64,000 nt of DNA from Coriaria nepalensis (GCA_027186245.1 CP114500.1:8194001-8258000), one strand, 5' to 3'; counted from the stretch's first letter, positions 47,143-58,919 are shown. Notes: generated by a model from the sequence alone, not told the origin. Numbers and translations: made by a program.

Positions 47143-47491
47143 TCAGACGTCAGCTCGCAAATACAAAATGGCGCTTCATCGGAGCTCGAGTGCAAGAAAT
47201 GAGCAGATCCAACTCGGAACTTCGATTGCAAGGTGAGAATGCATTCCCTTTCATGATCTAGATTGAAAAGATAAATGTACAAGGATTTGAGAAATTTTCA
47301 TTCACGTACTTCTCTATCACAGAAAATTGCCAGTAGTTATCATTATCATTTTTTTTTTGTTTCCATTTACAGGTGATGGACAAAGATATCTTAGGAAGAC
47401 TGTAAGAATTCAGATGGGTCGACTTTTTCATAATTCCATTCGTGAGCTTTCCATTCAGGCAATTGCTGTACGACAAGCTGCACCAAAATAA
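47143..47491 (+). other. Unassigned two-exon reading frame
   Basis: A frame reading RRQLANTKWRFIGARVQEMS and SNSELRLQ (to 47232, donor G/gtgaga) joins in phase at 47373 to GDGQRYLRKTVRIQMGRLFH, NSIRELSIQAIAVRQAAPK and TAA. Splice sites are good (intron 47233-47372, with a T-rich 3' end). I do not recognise the protein. The upstream end is unclear because other frames are also open there. It may be the last two exons of a lost gene, or chance. Confidence 0.25.
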
Positions 47492-47536
47492 AAGAAAACA
47501 ACCCACTCAGTTTAACTTCAAAAGTAAGAATCATTT

Positions 47537-48502
47537 CTAAGAGAGGTTTGATGAACCCAGAAAACTACAGAGCAGAGAACAAGAATCACACACCAGGCCT
47601 CTTGAATCCGATTTCCCGACTGTAGTTTGGCAAGCAAGTCTCCAATTCTTGGGTTTCTACATAATTCCATATACAACAGATTTGACCACCAATCAACCTC
47701 TTTTTCTAAAACTAGCAGAAATTGAGCACAAATCCAAGCTGCTGACTAATTTTAGTACTGTACTACTTACCCTCTTAAGTTTTTCCTTCTCTTTGTCTGT
47801 ACGAGGGTTCAGTAGCTCCTTCCCTGCAATAATCTAAAACCCAAGTTCGTCAATTAAACCACAGTTCAGATTGGGAGGAAAAAAAAACCCAAGTTCTGTT
47901 ATTCTCTCACCTCTACCATACAAGTACCGCAGGTTCCCGCTCCAGCACAATTTAACAGAGGCCTTGCCTGTATATACCAAAAAACTTGCATTGTTGTCTA
48001 TACATAAAAAGCTCTGCTTTTGAAAAGGGACGAAGGGGAAGGAAAGAGAGAACTTACGTATGGTCCATACAAATCAATGTTGGAGTCCACCATGACACGT
48101 CTAAGTGTTTGGCCTCCAGATGCTGTTCGGTAGTGCAAATCTGGAGTTCCATCAGGGAGCAATACTGACTGAAACCCAGAAGGGCATTGTACTAAGCACA
48201 TACTACATACTGGAGAATATATACCGATTCAGATTTACTACTTGTAAATTACTTACACTGACAAAAGCAAAACTGACAGTAGGGGGTTCTTGTTCCTGTT
48301 CTTCTTTCTCAGCTTGCTTGGATTCGGATCCGCTTCCTGGAACTGTGCTAATAGCTTTAACTCTGCCTCTTCTGCTGAAACTCTGTGGAGGTTTGAACAG
48401 TTTCAGGGTGTTCTGGTTCTTAGATTTGGTAATGTAGTTGAAGCTATGAAATGATGATGATGATGGTGGTAGGCCATGAAAATTAAAGAACAGAGTTCCC
48501 AT
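47537..48502 (-). CDS. PnsB3: PnsB3 (NDF4-like) photosynthetic NDH subunit, 2Fe-2S ferredoxin fold
   Basis: Five exons: 48502-48257, 48168-48058, 47967-47911, 47833-47771, 47656-47537. A Ser-rich transit peptide (MGTLFFNFHGLPPSSSSFHS) precedes SVLLPDGTPDLHYRTASGGQ, the iron-sulfur Cys cluster NCAGAGTCGTCMVE, ELLNPRTDKEKEKLKRKPKN and WRLACQTTVG with the last Cys. PnsB3 belongs to subcomplex B of the chloroplast NDH complex, which drives cyclic electron flow with photosystem I. The C-terminus is odd. After KSDSRGLV, relatives continue with a conserved VIQQLPEW-type tail, but here the frame reads CDSCSLLCSFLGSSNLS and stops at 47537. I find no later exon for the missing tail, so the last exon appears lost and the intron is read through. 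Function is uncertain. Confidence 0.85.
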
Positions 48503-48755
48503 TTTCGTTTTGTGCCTATATGGTTTTGAAGATTAAATAAACGGGCCTTTTGTTTTTTTAGGGGAAACAGTTGTGTTTTTGTTTCTTGCATGGGGAGTAA
48601 GTTTTGTTGCATGGTGTGTGTGTGGTGGTTCTTTTCTGATTTATCTTATCTGATATGGTTTGAGCAAGATTGAGAGGTTCACACATAGGAAGGAAAAGAG
48701 TAATGAAGTGACCAAAAAGAAGGAAGGGAAAAAAAAATCTAGTTAGCAAAAAAAC

Positions 48756-48829
48756 CGCTAGAAGGAGGGGTCGAACCTCCGACCTTATGGTTAACAGCCA
48801 TACGCTCTAACCAACTGAGCTATTCCAGC
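48756..48829 (-). tRNA. tRNA-Asn (anticodon GTT)
   Basis: The minus strand gives a 74 nt tRNA: acceptor GCTGGAA with TTCTAGC, D-arm TAGCTCAGTTGGTTAGAGC, anticodon loop CTGTTAA (GTT), T-arm GGAGGTTCGACCCCTCC, discriminator G. It has no intron and matches plant nuclear tRNA-Asn in form. Confidence 0.95.
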
Positions 48830-49360
48830 TTTTTGGCATAGGGCTCTCTATTTTTTGTACTAATATTATAAGTAAATAAATTCTACTTACGGTATTTTTA
48901 CTTATAATACCGTGAAGGAGTAGGAATTGGAAGAATAAGTGGAAATGACATTTTGCGTGGAACCTATTTTAGAAAGTGGGTGTAGAATTGGTGGAATGGC
49001 TTGATCGTGATTTGGGTTGGGTTGGGTTGGGTTGATTTCACTAATTTTCACTTTCTCACAAAAATCGATAGAATCATGTTTAGTCGACATGTGAAACCTT
49101 TACGATTTCACGAAACGATTGAAATGGTAACCTAACAATAGAGATTCTCATTCTCGCGCAGCATAATCACCAAACATGCCATTACAGTTGAGCCCAAATG
49201 TGTTTTGGGCTTATAAATGGGCCGGGCTAGATTATCGGATCTATCCAGACTATTACATAACGGTACCGTTTGTTTACCGCGTATCCCAAAAAGCCCGCTA
49301 AAACCCCATTTGCCCAAAAGAAAAGGAAAAAGGATTATATGAAGCGGAAGAAGCAGCAGA
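48830..49360. other. Promoter region of tRNase Z gene
   Basis: Spacer between tRNA-Asn and the tRNase Z ATG. It includes a direct repeat of ggttgg at 49014-49034 and the TGGGCC-type motifs listed separately. No gene seen. Confidence 0.5.
49191..49223. promoter_or_regulatory. Site II-like motifs upstream of tRNase Z
   Basis: AGCCCA (49191-49196), TTGGGCTT (about 49204-49212) and TGGGCC (49218-49223) lie 140-170 bp before the ATG. TGGGCY pairs of this kind are bound by TCP factors in promoters of genes for organelle biogenesis and RNA processing. Confidence 0.5.
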
Positions 49361-52300
49361 ATGCCGTTCCAAGTCACGAACCTCCGCCTCCTCCTCCTCT
49401 CCTTCCCCGCCCTCTCTCCTTTTAAGCCTTCTTCTCTTTCTTTGCCTAGAACTCGCTCTCTATTCTTCACTGCCCTCGCCTCTTCTTCTTCTTCACCAAG
49501 ACGACACCGTACTACTCAGCGCTCATTCGATCTCCGCCGTAGAAGTAATAGCGGCCTGAGTGAGAGTACCGGAAGGGGAAAAGGAATGGAGATGGACGGC
49601 GCCGAGAAGAAAGAGTCTGCCGTGTTTAATAAGAGAAGAGCTGAGGGGAGAGATGCTAGTGATAAGCCTAAGAAGAATCTTCAACTCAAAGTTCGCAAAC
49701 TCAATCCGGTTAATACCATTTCCTATGTGCAGGTAAGTTCCTTTCTTTCTTTCTTTTTCTTTGTTTAAGCAATCAAGGTTTTTTGAATTCTGTTTTTGTA
49801 GATTTATGGAAAGTGAATTCAAATTTTGTGATCGTATTCTGCAGATTCTAGGGACTGGAATGGATACTCAGGATACATCTCCTTCTGTGTTACTTTTCTT
49901 TGACAAGCAGAGATTCATTTTTAATGCGGGAGAGGTAAGCTGGTTAATGGTCCCCCGTTTCGAACTTACTTCACATAACTCTATTACATTTTCATTGGAG
50001 CTGCATTGGTGCAGGGATTGCAACGATTCTGCACGGAGCATAAGATCAAGTTATCAAAGGTATGTGATATCTTGAAATTTTTCCATCTTTTGTTCTATTA
50101 TGAATGATGTTGAGAAATAATTAATGTTTTCATTTTTTTTTTCTCGTCCAGATTGATCATATATTTCTCTCTCGTGTCTGCTCGGAGACCGCGGGTGGGC
50201 TTCCAGGTTTGTGTCTTGACCACTATTTTCTGAAGTAGCTTCTACCTGTATTCCATGTATCTATCTTACCAAAAACCTACAAAATAACTCGATAAGATAA
50301 TATTCTCTGGACGCTTTACTTAAGTTTCTTTCACTTTATATCTCAGGTTTGTTGCTGACTTTGGCTGGAATAGGAGAAGAAGGGATATCTGTAAGTATGA
50401 TGCTAACTTAGTACATTTCTTATTTTCTTCTTGGCTAATTTGGTTTATTCAAGAAAAAAAGAAATTATGCAACATCTTCAAAAAACCAACTTTAACTCCT
50501 TGCTGCTAATGAAGGTGAACGTGTGGGGTCCATCAGATCTCAAGTATTTAGTTGATGCCATGAGATCGTTCATTCCAAATGCTACCATGGTTCACACACG
50601 AAGCTTTGGACCTACGCTTGATTCGGATGTCTCTACTGTGCTTCAAAAATGTACATTAAATGATCCTATTGTACTCGTTGAGGACGAGGTTGTCAAAATA
50701 TCTGCCATTCTTCTTCGACCAAACTCTTCAGGAGAGTCTCGTGATAAAGAAGCCACTATGCATAACTCTTCAGAAGGCGGTCTGGAAAACAGAATGAATT
50801 ACAATTCTGAAACCCCAAGTCCATCAAGAAAGAAGGTATCCCCAGTAAAATCTGGTGACATGTCAGTGATATATGTCTGTGAATTGCCGGAGATTAAGGG
50901 AAAGTTCGATCCATCAAAAGCAGCTGCTTTTGGTCTTAGACCTGGGCCAAAATATCGGGAATTGCAACTTGGGAATTCCGTGATGTCGGATCGCCAAAAT
51001 ATAATGGTGTGTTTTTTAGAGCTTTATTTTTTCATCTTTGACCCATTTCTATGTTATAACTGGTATTCATTTGTCTTAGGTTCATCCAAGTGATGTAATG
51101 GGCCCTTCTGTTCCTGGTCCAATTGTATTGTTAGTTGACTGCCCAACCGAATCACACTTGCCAGCATTGTTGTCTACACAATCCTTGACTGCTTATTATG
51201 TAGATTCTTCAAATAATCCAACAGGGAATGGTAAGTCGGTGACTTGCATTATTCATTTGGGTCCTGCTTCCATTGTAAGCTCTCCTTGTTACCAGAGTTG
51301 GATGATGAAATTTGGTTCAGCCCAACATATCATGGCTGGACATGAAAGGTGGGTTACTTTCTTCCTTAAATCTCTCTTCATTTTTCTCTTTCCTTTCTAA
51401 TTCAACTTGGGCCTTGTATTTTATAGGAAGAATGTGGAGATTCCAGTTCTAAAGGCCAGTGCAAGAGTTGCTGCAAGGCTTAATTACTTGTGCCCCCTGC
51501 TCTTTCCCGCTCCTGGATTTTGGTCTCTTCGGCACCTTAATTACCAGGGACCGGACTTCATTGCATCAAGTGAGGTTTGTTTGCAATGTTTAGGAAAGCC
51601 TGATTATAAGTTTGTGTGGTTGTAAACTTTTAGGATCTTATGTGGACCTAAATTGGGTTTCTATCTGCTTACCAGGTTGCTTCAAATCTTTGTGAAAGCA
51701 TTTTAGCTGAAAATCTTCTTAAGGTATGACAAGTTAATCTCTGCAAACATTAAAACTTTGTCTTCCTCTTTACCGATTACAATTCTCACTCCCTTAGTGA
51801 CAGAAACTTGTCTTTAAAACAGTTCACTTTGCGTCCATATGCTCATCTTGGACTAGACAGATCTAGTATTCCAATTTCAGTAACTCCCTCAGAAATTATT
51901 AGTGAATTACAATCTGACATACCAGAGATTATTGATGCGACCAAGAATGTTAGCAAGCTCTGGTTAAGTTCCACACAATCAGATATACCTGCAATGGGTG
52001 ACGATAAAACGATATATGAAGAGCCATGGTTGAATGAGAACCATATTCCTACTTGTTTAGACCGAATAAGGAGAGATGACTTGGAGATTGTTCTTTTGGG
52101 TACAGGGTCATCCCAACCATCAAAATACCGTAACGTTAGTTCTATTTACATCAATCTTTTTTCGAGAGGCAGTTTACTATTGGACTGTGGGGAAGGAACT
52201 TTGGGACAACTAAAAAGAAGGTGACACTCTGAAATTTCCCCTCCTAAGCATTGTTCTAAATAATTAAGAGCACTTTCCTTTCTTTCTAACACTTACTGCT

Positions 52301-53380
52301 TTGTTCTATATCATGCACAGATATGGAGTAGAGGGTGCAGATGATGCTGTGAGAGGTCTAAGATGCATATGGATATCTCACATTCACGCTGATCACCATA
52401 CAGGTTTAGCAAGAATGCTTGCTTTAAGAAGAGATTTATTGAAGGAAGTGCCTCATGAACCATTGCTAGTAATAGGGCCAAGACAACTCAAGAGATATTT
52501 GGATGCATACCAAAGACTAGAAGACTTGGACATGGAATTCCTCGACTGCAAACACACTACACAACCTTCATTGGATGCTTTTGAGGAGTTCAATAGTGAG
52601 ATAGAAGCTTATCCTTCTTCTCCAGAAACTCCAACTAGTTTAAATAACACAAATGGAAAAGAGACAACCGAGGCAACATCTACTCTGTTTTCTATAGGAT
52701 CCCAAATGCAGAGCATTTGGAAGAGACCTAATACTCCAGCTGACTATAGTGCAGCCTTTCCTCTGCTCAGGTGTTTGACTAAAGTCCTCACCGAATCAGG
52801 CTTGGAAGCTTTGATTAGCTTTCCAGTTGTCCACTGTCCACAAGCTTATGGGGTCGTCTTAAAGGCAGCAGAGAGAGTTAATACTGTTGGAAAAGTAATA
52901 CCCGGATGGAAGATTGTATATTCAGGCGACACTAGACCCTGCCCAGAACTTATAGAAGCATCTCATGGTGCTACTGTTCTTATACATGAGGTAAGAGTGA
53001 AGCCTCAACATATTTGTTCTTGCCACTTTATCTATTGATATTGATATGCTCAGTGGTTGTTATAATAGGCGACTTTTGAGGATGGTTTAGTGGAGGAGGC
53101 TATAGCTAGAAACCACAGCACGACAGAAGAAGCCATACAAGTAGGGAACTCTGCTGGGGCATATCGGATTGTTCTCACTCACTTCAGTCAAAGATACCCG
53201 AAAATTCCGGTATTCTCCGAGATGCACATGCACAAGACTTGTGTTGCCTTTGACATGATGAGCATAAATATTGCAGATTTGCCGATACTTCCGAGGGTTC
53301 TTCCGTATTTGAAACTGCTCTTTAAAAATGAGTTTATGGTTGAGGAGTCTGATGATGTTGTAGATGCTGTTGTTAGTTAA
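49361..53380 (+). CDS. Long-form tRNase Z (tRNA 3' processing endonuclease)
   Basis: Twelve exons join to 980 aa without lesions: 49361-49732, 49845-49934, 50015-50059, 50152-50206, 50347-50390, 50515-51006, 51080-51348, 51427-51574, 51676-51723, 51823-52220, 52321-52990, 53069-53380. An N-terminal Arg/Ser-rich region ([20 protein letters not shown]) suggests organelle import. The N-half carries a degenerate metallo-beta-lactamase fold ([20 protein letters not shown], with the zinc ligands lost). The C-half is the active one: [33 protein letters not shown], the HxHxDH motif in [37 protein letters not shown] and [12 protein letters not shown]. tRNase Z cuts the 3' trailer from pre-tRNA before CCA addition. 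PnsB3 followed by this gene matches the recalled Arabidopsis order At3g16250-16260 (TRZ4). Confidence 0.96.
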
Positions 53381-53652
53381 TGTTATTGTAATTTTTCCTT
53401 GGATCTGATATTGTAAATTGCTTCAAAATAAACTCTTATTCAATCACTTTCCGATACCGATACTATAGGAAGTTTACAAACATATCAAATGAAGATTGCT
53501 TTTCTATAGAACATTGATTTCATTTGCAAAAGTTTATCTGTGTTTTTCTCAACTCCCCGTCATTCTGTTCTTGCTTTTCATGCCGATAATAGGGCAAGTG
53601 AAAGGTAATTGACCTGGAAGATGAGACATGATAACAAGTTATGTTCATCAGC

Positions 53653-54360
53653 TCAATTGTCGATTCTATCACTCATCTTCTCTCCTGAAACTTGCCTGTC
53701 AATATCCTTCCCAAAACCAAGCTCCGACATGTCCTGCTTTGCCATCAAATTCCTGAAAACATGCCCCACAATAATTGCTTAATATCTCCATGAATGATTC
53801 ACTTAAATTAAGAAAAGATGTATGTAAGACTTACTTTTCCATCCGACATTCAAGGTACTTTTTCGAGAAGTCTCTGCATTTCTCAGATTGGTGTTTTGAA
53901 GATTTGAGACAATTGAGATATTCTTTCTTCTCCTGAAACACAGAGCATGACACGCAGAAAACAGACATGGAAGATCCATCACAACAACTCAATTTATTTC
54001 TAAGTAAAAAGAGGAAATTACCGGCTCACACAAGTGCAGATGATCCAAAGGGAATATTCCTTTTTCAGGCGGTACTGGCCTTAATCCTCTGTTCCCTCCA
54101 AATGCACCCCCTACATGAACAAAATAAAAAAATTGAACATACAGCAACTTGATTTTCCCCCTTTCAGCTCATATCATTCCAACAATCTAGGCGTCTCGAA
54201 CATGATTTATTTTCCCCCAATTCATTTTTCCTTCCTTCAAAAGGATCCTCACATCAGAAGAATAAGAAAATATTCGACTTTTTCGCCCTCATTTGCCCTC
54301 AAATTTTCCGAGCAACCAAACAAAAATGAAGTCTGATGGAGAGCAAGTACCTGCACTCAT
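53653..54360 (-). CDS. COX19: Cytochrome c oxidase assembly protein COX19
   Basis: Four exons (54360-54351, 54110-54022, 53932-53835, 53752-53653) encode 98 aa. The first coding exon is only 10 nt (ATGAGTGCAG), easily missed by gene finders, but it splices in phase to GGAFGGNRGLRPVPPEKGIF. The twin CX9C motifs are present: CEPEKKEYLNC and CRDFSKKYLEC, the CHCH hairpin imported into the intermembrane space by the Mia40 relay. COX19 helps deliver copper to cytochrome c oxidase. The ORF is intact. Upstream TGGGCC-type motifs fit coordinated expression with other respiratory genes. Confidence 0.94.
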
Positions 54361-55303
54361 TTCGGAAGCTTCCGATTGCTTCTTGTTCGAGTAAAAATTG
54401 TTTGCTGTTTAAACAAGAGCGGAAGCGCCCTACTATCAGAACCAGATTCAGAATGCCGTCTTCTACTTCTTCCTTGACTCGTTTCTCGTCGACGAAATTG
54501 AATTTGTAGAGATTGTGGAAGGAAATTCGTGTAAACGGGTTTGGGCATAGAAAGTAAAGGAAGGCCATCGGCCCAACAACACCTCGCTTTTAGCCTTTTT
54601 AGCTTATCCAGATTAAATCATATTGGGCCAGGTGTAGTAACTCCAGCCCATAAAAAATCTACTTGCTACCCATGGGCCGGCCTAATCACTGATGACCACA
54701 CTTTTTTGTTCTTTTTGTTTTTTTTTTTCCTGTTCTTGCATCATCATATTTCTTCGTTACAGTAGTCTGAGACGGATTTGGATTGGGTTACGAAATCCGG
54801 ACCCCTACAGACTCAGACATCGTTATCTATTTGACACGTCATTGTAATAATAAAGTTAATTATCTTATTTACTTATTTTATTTTTCATAAAATGTTAAAA
54901 TAAAGTATTAAAAAATAACGGTTAGAATCGATTTTTCTCGGCCATGAATCTGTATTGAATCCAAGTATGTCTCTGACAGATCTTATCATTTGGTCATTAA
55001 TCAAAATCAACTAGAAAAAAATGTACAATTTCATTGCGACATTATATATGTATGTACATACAGAAACATCTCTGTCTTGCAGAAAAAATATGGAACTATA
55101 AGAGCATTCAAGCTATCATCGTGTATCACTTTTTAATAAATTTAAGCTTTTTGGTATAAGTTCTTGCCACTGAAGAAGCTGGTTCTACTTAAGCAAGAAC
55201 TGCTTCAGATCAAAGACACTTCGTACCTTTCGAAAACTGCTAAATCACGATACCACTTGTGGGCGCAAGCAAGTCACACAAGCTAGGCTTTGTTATGTGT
55301 GGA
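54361..55303. other. COX19 promoter and 3' flank of the 7TM-like gene
   Basis: Contains the COX19 leader and site II-like motifs, then AT-rich sequence leading to the end of the 7TM-like gene. Short ORFs here show no family signal. Confidence 0.5.
54570..54678. promoter_or_regulatory. Cluster of four TGGGCY/GGCCCA motifs upstream of COX19
   Basis: GGCCCA (54570-54575), TGGGCC (54624-54629), AGCCCA (54645-54650) and TGGGCC (54673-54678) lie 210-320 bp upstream of the COX19 ATG. Site II elements are a known hallmark of plant cytochrome oxidase and cytochrome c promoters. Confidence 0.6.
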
Positions 55304-57292
55304 TTATACATGAGGTTGTTGAATTATTACAAAAATTGAATCCTTTGAGCTTTCATCACAGGATGGAGAAGTTGGCTGCAATCAGAAAATAAACAGAAGC
55401 TCACAAGGAAGACAATGAATTGTGATTGTAGTTGTAACAGATGTTTTCTATTAACTAAGTAATTGGGGTAGATACCCAAAATTTGCAACAACTTTTCACT
55501 TACCACCCCGATATGCCATTTTCGACTACTAAACTCCTTAAAACACTCTGCATCCATTTCCTGCCAAAAAAAAACTTACATGAGGCATTCATTATGTAAT
55601 GGTTTTATATACAGTTTTTATATCGACTACTAAATATAGGAAAGGTGACTTACAATGCTGTAAATGGGAGGGATAATAGCATCGCCGCCTCTACACTTCA
55701 AAATCGGCATCACGGAAAAATGTGGGGCCAAGTTTTGTAACCTGAATGTCCACCTACAAACAAGACATAGTGTGGAAGACAAAACATGAGTTCCATGAAA
55801 TTTATATACGAAGTTCTGTTTCATTATGGTAACATGCATTACCCTATGTAAACAAAAATGCAGAACTGTGCTAGTTCTCTAAGCAATAAACGAAGGCAGT
55901 AACTCTCGGATGTCGTATCCATGTTTAGTTGAATCTACAAAGGATAATTAAGAAGTAAAAAAGAAAAAAAAAAATCTTAGCTTTGTCCATAATTAGATAA
56001 AGATGTATCGGAATTCGCATTAACAACAGGTTTATACCGCAGTTTCTGCTACGGCTACTATCTGCATTGCTGCCTTGAATTTTCTGTATGTACAGCACGT
56101 ATTGCGTTCAAAATCGTGGACTTTTCTCATTTGAAGTATTAAAATAGATAAATAAATAAAAACAGACTTACTTGAACAACATGTACTTAGTATAAACAGC
56201 ATCATACATTGTATGAACATCTTCATCCTCAAGTTGTTCTCTTAATATGACAAGATTTTGAGCGATATGGTGGAAGATCAAATAGAAGAAAATGACATAA
56301 TTAAGCAACAACAGGACCTGGACCGAGAATCCCAGTATTCAGAAGCATGTTTTAGAAAAATCTATACAAAAAATAGAACAAAACATTAATAAGAAAAAGA
56401 GAAAGAGAAAAGGCTTACAGAGAAGTAAGGTATACAAGCTCTATAACCAACAAATGTCAAGTAAAAGGCAGACCCTAGAGCAGCAGTCGAGCGTCGCTCC
56501 GTTACAGACAGGCGTTCGGACATGATGCAGTAGCCATGAGAAACAAGTAGAAAGGAGACGAAAGAAGCTGTCTGAAAGAACACTCCAGTTATGTACGCTC
56601 CAAATGACATCCATAGAGAGCATTTCTGAAGGTAAAAGCATGAATACCTGCAATTATTGAAAAGAGCATTGAAATTTTGATGGGGAAGAAATGAAAGGAA
56701 AAGTAAATAAGCAATATCAGAATTATACCAGAAGATGAAAGATAAGGTGAGTTGCAGTGCTTTGATCAATGGAACAGAGGCGAGGGCCCACTGCAATTTA
56801 TTAGCCTGCTACATTTTAGATAATCCTTAGTCTTATGATTAATTAGTGGCTTCAAATTCAACAAAAACGAGGCGAAAATGAAAAATAAAAATAATGGAAG
56901 GGGCAAAAATGCAATTATCTAGTTTGTTGGTAGTAGCTCTGAAAAGGGGGTTAAAAATTGTCCCTTCCCCAAAAACAGAGGAAGAACCAATCATCTCATC
57001 AAAATCAAGTAAGACTCATAGAAGCCTACAGTTTTCTGCATCTTCACTTGAAGCCCACCAACCAATTTGAGAGTTAAGGAAACCCCATTAAAACTTGAGC
57101 TAAAACCTTGACAGAAGTAAAGGTAAAAAAGTAAACCTGAAAATGGCGGTGGTTTTTGCAAGTGTTAATGGTCCAAGAACAAGCCGAGACGGACCAGAGA
57201 GACAATAGAACTAAGTAGAGAGAAGGAAGATGCCGAAACGTATCGTCCAGTCCGACCGAAACCGAAACCAAAACATCCATATCATCACCCAT
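55304..57292 (-). CDS. Seven-transmembrane-like plant membrane protein
   Basis: Nine exons (57292-57137, 56790-56729, 56647-56419, 56317-56172, 56083-56038, 55934-55843, 55753-55654, 55560-55504, 55375-55304) give 319 aa in consistent phase. No signal peptide is evident. Hydrophobic spans: LPSLYLVLLSLWSVSACSW, WALASVPLIKALQLTLSFIF, WMSFGAYITGVFFQTASFVS, STAALGSAFYLTFVGYRACI, FSVLLLLNYVIFFYLIFHHI and RELAQFCIFVYIGWTFR. A charged stretch (LREQLEDEDVHTMYDAVYTK) lies between helices, and the C-terminus is soluble (PIYSIEMDAECFKEF, then a Ser-rich end). The layout resembles the membrane half of GOST/Lu7TM-type proteins without the lumenal domain. I cannot name the gene, and the function is unknown. 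The frame is fully open. Confidence 0.85.
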
Positions 57293-57636
57293 CAGGAAAA
57301 CAAGAAACGGAGGTTTTTTTTGGGGGGGGGAGGGGATCGTCGTACTATAACTTGGCGAATGGGTTTCTTCTTCCTGTGTTTTTTATTATGGTTCGAAAAA
57401 CCATTCCATGAGCTCGTGGAATTTTGAAAGAAACGCTGATTATTATTATCCTGAAATTCCTTCTTTTTTTTCTTTTTATTAATTCTTTTTAGGGAAGAAA
57501 AAGAAGGTGTGCAGGTTATGAAGTTGGTAGACAAACTGAAACTACTTCTCTGCTTCGTTAAGGCCGCCTGAAATTTGGCAGACAACTCCATTATTTTCCA
57601 TTTCTTAGTTCTTACTTAACTAACTGATTATACATT

Positions 57637-57743
57637 TGGGCTAAGAATTTTCAGCCCAACTTCCAGTGCGGGCTATTACTTTGGATCACAGCCTGATGTT
57701 TCATCTTCTTGGGCTAAAAACTTTCAGTCGGAGTATCGGCCCA
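57637..57743. promoter_or_regulatory. TGGGCT/AGCCCA/GGCCCA cluster upstream of the 7TM-like gene
   Basis: TGGGCT (57637-57642), AGCCCA (57653-57658), TGGGCT (57710-57715) and GGCCCA (57738-57743) lie 345-450 bp upstream of ATG 57292, as in the COX19 and tRNase Z promoters nearby. Confidence 0.45.
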
Positions 57744-58134
57744 CAAGAAAAGGTAAATAATTTTATTTTCGATAAACGACGCGCCTCCCTAACATAGTAC
57801 ATAGTATATATGTGTATATATATATATATACATATCTAGACATATCTATACATAGTACACGTGTTGATATATAAAGACAGATCTCATTAACATAATATTT
57901 AATATTAAAATTAACAAAATCGTACATGTGACACGTACGACAATACTAAAACATTAAGTTTAGTTGCTTTGTATTAATCAACGAGCTGGTGAAAAGAAAC
58001 TTAGGTAAAAGAAATGTCCTTTTAATATTTATATTATATCGCACCAATTTAATAGTACTAACATATGATATGGTCAAAATATGCGAAAGGGATATATTGA
58101 TATGGAATATATAAATTTGGATGGAGAGAGAGAG

Positions 58135-58171
<37 letters not shown>

Positions 58172-58329
58172 TAATTTTATATTTAATTAAAATTAATTAA
58201 TAAATAATTATCCTTAAACAAATATTAAATAATATTTTTAATGGGTGGGGCTAAATAATGATATTTCTTAATGTTAGATGGCGCAAAGTTAATATTTATT
58301 TTTATATTAGCATTATAAATATTTTAATA

Positions 58330-58331
<2 letters not shown>

Positions 58332-58401
<70 letters not shown>
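58332..58401. repeat. (TTA)n microsatellite
   Basis: About 23 uninterrupted TTA units, continuing as an impure run to about 58414. Confidence 0.95.
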
Positions 58402-58919
58402 CATTATTATTATCTTTTCTAACCCACTTTACCATCTTAATGGTTGACTAATACTTCTTAAACTGCACCTGTTCATGCTTGCGTGTTAGGGTCGACTAGC
58501 AAGTCATTTGTTAATTCTTCTGGTCTACTAAATAGTTTAAAGTAAAGTTAATTAATATACATATAATTATATAATTATATTATATGATTAACCTAGTACG
58601 TTTGTTATCAACTTGTTCATGCGTGTAGAACAGTAGGAGGTTTTAGAGGTTTCAAGTGTTTTGCGAAGAAACTCAAAAAAGAAATTAAGAATATGGCTTT
58701 TCAGTATTTTCCATGACATTCACGGATTTGTCCTAAACAATTTCATGAATCTTCAACCATAAGTAAGAAATTTGATGCAAAAGAAAGCAACAGAAATAGA
58801 AAATAGAGATAACATGCTGAATTTTCATTCCCGTAAGAGAAAATAAAGGACTAAAAAGGAAATAACAAAGAAAAGTCTATAACATAATAAAACTCTAAAA
58901 CATCATTTTGGAAACCAAC

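Larger units (their letters stand above)
57293..58919. other. Promoter of the 7TM-like gene and AT-rich spacer
   Basis: Contains TGGGCY motifs, (TA)n near 57820-57832 and 58139-58166, and the long (TTA)n tract. A 100-codon minus-strand frame (57591-57292, starting MELSAKFQAALTKQRSSF) ends in low complexity and is probably not a gene. Confidence 0.5.

Noticed and set aside
57292..57591. 99-codon minus-strand frame starting MELSAKFQAALTKQRSS
   Set aside because: It ends in Lys/Pro-rich low complexity, has no homology I recognise, and lies in the promoter and leader of the 7TM-like gene.
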